From the NCBI GenBank assembly GCA_946405475.1, contig CAMJHI010000022.1:1-15854 (forward strand): 15,854 nucleotides of DNA. The letters are read 5' to 3'. A model generated the notes under the pieces. That model was not told where the DNA came from. It saw only the letters and a program-made list of their open reading frames with translations, and did not search any database. The translations under genes and the position numbers were made by a program. Below, in pieces: positions 14,910 through 15,854 of the stretch (position 1 is the first letter of the stretch; each line of letters begins with the position of its first letter). This DNA comes from an uncultured Clostridia bacterium. GTDB lineage: Bacteria > Bacillota > Clostridia > Oscillospirales > Acutalibacteraceae.

Positions 14910-14932
14910 GTTTCATCGATTAAAGGAATCAG

Positions 14933-14975
14933 AGCGCTGCCTGACGGGAGCCCGTCAGCGGCGCTTTTTCTTTTT
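14933..14975 (+). terminator. Intrinsic terminator for the 12685-14871 gene
   Basis: The inner stem CTGACGG/CCGTCAG (14941-14947, 14952-14958) is extended outward by AGCGC/GCGCT with one bulge, followed by TTTTTCTTTTT at 14965-14975. It overlaps the last codons of the minus-strand carboxylesterase, where the T-run is read as the lysine codons of its basic tail. Confidence 0.8.
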
Positions 14976-15854
14976 GCGCCGCCGCACGAGCAGCACGATC
15001 GCGGCCGCGATCACGAGCAGCACGGCCGCCGCCAAGGCGATCAGCCGGTGCACCGTGGGCACGTTGAAGGACATGGTCATGTAGCTGCCGTGCAGATAAT
15101 AGGCGGTCAGCGGCATGAGCTGCTTTGCCTCGGCGGCACGACGCTGCGTTTCCATGCGGACGCCGCCGTTTTCGTGGGTGAGGAGCATGGTTTTGCGCGC
15201 GGCCGTGTCATAGGGTTCCCAGACATGCTCCGGGGTGGAGGGGTCGCCCGTGCGGGCAAAATTGACCCACATCTGCTGCACCGTTTCGGCAAAGGCGCGG
15301 TCGATGGGTTCGCCGCTGTAGACCGTGTCTTCCCTGTTGTCGAACACGGCGGACAGCTCCACCGCGTGGCACGCGCCGAAATCCGGAAGGGTCGACGGAT
15401 ATTCCCAAAAGTAAAAATAGACCGTGCCGCCGTGGTCGGCGTTGGCGTTTGCCTGCCGGATCGAGGGCAGGCGGAACATCAGCTCATTGTAAAGCTCCGT
15501 CATCCGCCACGTTTTGCTGCCGGACTGCGCGGCCACGAACGCCTCGGCCGCCGCCTTTTCCGCCTTGGAAAAACGGCGGCTGTCGTTGTCGTAAAGCACC
15601 CGGAAAACAAAGCTGTAAAGCGCTTTTTCGTTGACGCCGGGCACCAGCAGGCCGATCTCGTGCAGCCAGTAGCGGCATTCATCCTTGTTCGTGCCGATGA
15701 GCAGGGGCACGTCGGCCGCATCGCCCTTTTCATAGGCGGCATACGGGTCGAGCGGCAGCACAACGCCGTCGCGCTCGGGGAAATTGTTGTAATCGTTCAG
15801 CTCGTCGTTCAGTTCCTTCAATCTGGCCGGGTCCAGCGCGGCCAGCTCCTGCAT
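14955..15854 (-). CDS. Type B carboxylesterase, C-terminal part, membrane-anchored; N-terminus beyond window
   Basis: An alpha/beta-hydrolase that cleaves carboxylic esters. The visible 299 residues are the C-terminal part of a normal family member of about 500-600. VPLLIGTNKDE at 49-59 carries the acidic member of the triad (E59), and GACHAVELSAVFDN at 160-173 carries the catalytic histidine (H163). FARTGDP is a family signature. The serine elbow must lie upstream, outside the window. The frame is open to 15854, and the ATG there is only an internal Met. After the enzyme domain comes a hydrophobic segment of about 20 residues (271-290), then a purely basic tail RRRKKKKRR. This suggests an extracellular enzyme fixed by a C-terminal membrane helix with the tail inside, assuming an N-terminal signal not seen here. 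Confidence 0.88.
   Translation of the reverse strand: MQELAALDPARLKELNDELNDYNNFPERDGVVLPLDPYAAYEKGDAADVPLLIGTNKDECRYWLHEIGLLVPGVNEKALYSFVFRVLYDNDSRRFSKAEKAAAEAFVAAQSGSKTWRMTELYNELMFRLPSIRQANANADHGGTVYFYFWEYPSTLPDFGACHAVELSAVFDNREDTVYSGEPIDRAFAETVQQMWVNFARTGDPSTPEHVWEPYDTAARKTMLLTHENGGVRMETQRRAAEAKQLMPLTAYYLHGSYMTMSFNVPTVHRLIALAAAVLLVIAAAIVLLVRRRKKKKRR

Noticed and set aside
13519..14916. Long antisense open frame opposite the 12685 gene
   Set aside because: Same composition artefact. It crosses the terminator region and has no recognisable protein features.

Overview
The window reads as a chromosomal segment of an uncultured, GC-rich member of the Clostridia, most likely a gut-type Oscillospirales/Ruminococcaceae-like organism. 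This is inferred from strong AGGAGG-type ribosome binding sites, protein families common in that group (an N-acyltransferase with an N-terminal helical domain, GH127, a GH106-like hydrolase) and short gene spacing. I see no tRNA, rRNA, CRISPR array, transposase or phage gene.

Layout. Positions 1-2504 (minus strand) hold a translationally coupled set: an acyltransferase-like gene, recF and a type 4 (Fe-S) uracil-DNA glycosylase that runs off the left edge. Positions 2592-7595 hold two divergent cytoplasmic glycoside hydrolase genes, a GH127 beta-L-arabinofuranosidase (minus) and a 1021-residue GH106-like enzyme (plus). A 132-bp region between them contains two interlocked sigma-A promoters sharing one 19-bp palindrome. 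Positions 7703-9551 hold a secreted calcineurin-type phosphoesterase (minus) and a divergent glycerophosphodiester phosphodiesterase-like gene (plus). Positions 9657-12468 are a close-packed plus-strand set: mnmA, a membrane 4Fe-4S protein and a secreted beta-propeller-like protein. Positions 12685-14871 encode a second, unclassified glycoside-hydrolase-like protein. Positions 14955-15854 (minus) are the C-terminal part of a membrane-anchored type B carboxylesterase that runs off the right edge. Two reciprocal terminators separate these last two genes.

The most unusual feature is a family of three intergenic elements (7587-7702, 9497-9611, 12456-12657). Each is built from imperfect 7-bp tandem repeats of the form GCNNATA, with the complementary heptads in the other arm, so each forms a long imperfect palindrome. 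The first two copies are nearly identical and carry an extra TTT-loop hairpin on one side. The third is inverted and expanded with two further heptad families. All three begin inside or at the stop codon of the gene before them.

Working together: GH127, the GH106-like enzyme and the 12685 protein suggest intracellular processing of plant cell-wall oligosaccharides (arabinose- and perhaps rhamnose-containing). No transporter or regulator is present to confirm this. The DNA-repair genes and mnmA are housekeeping genes in unrelated transcription units.
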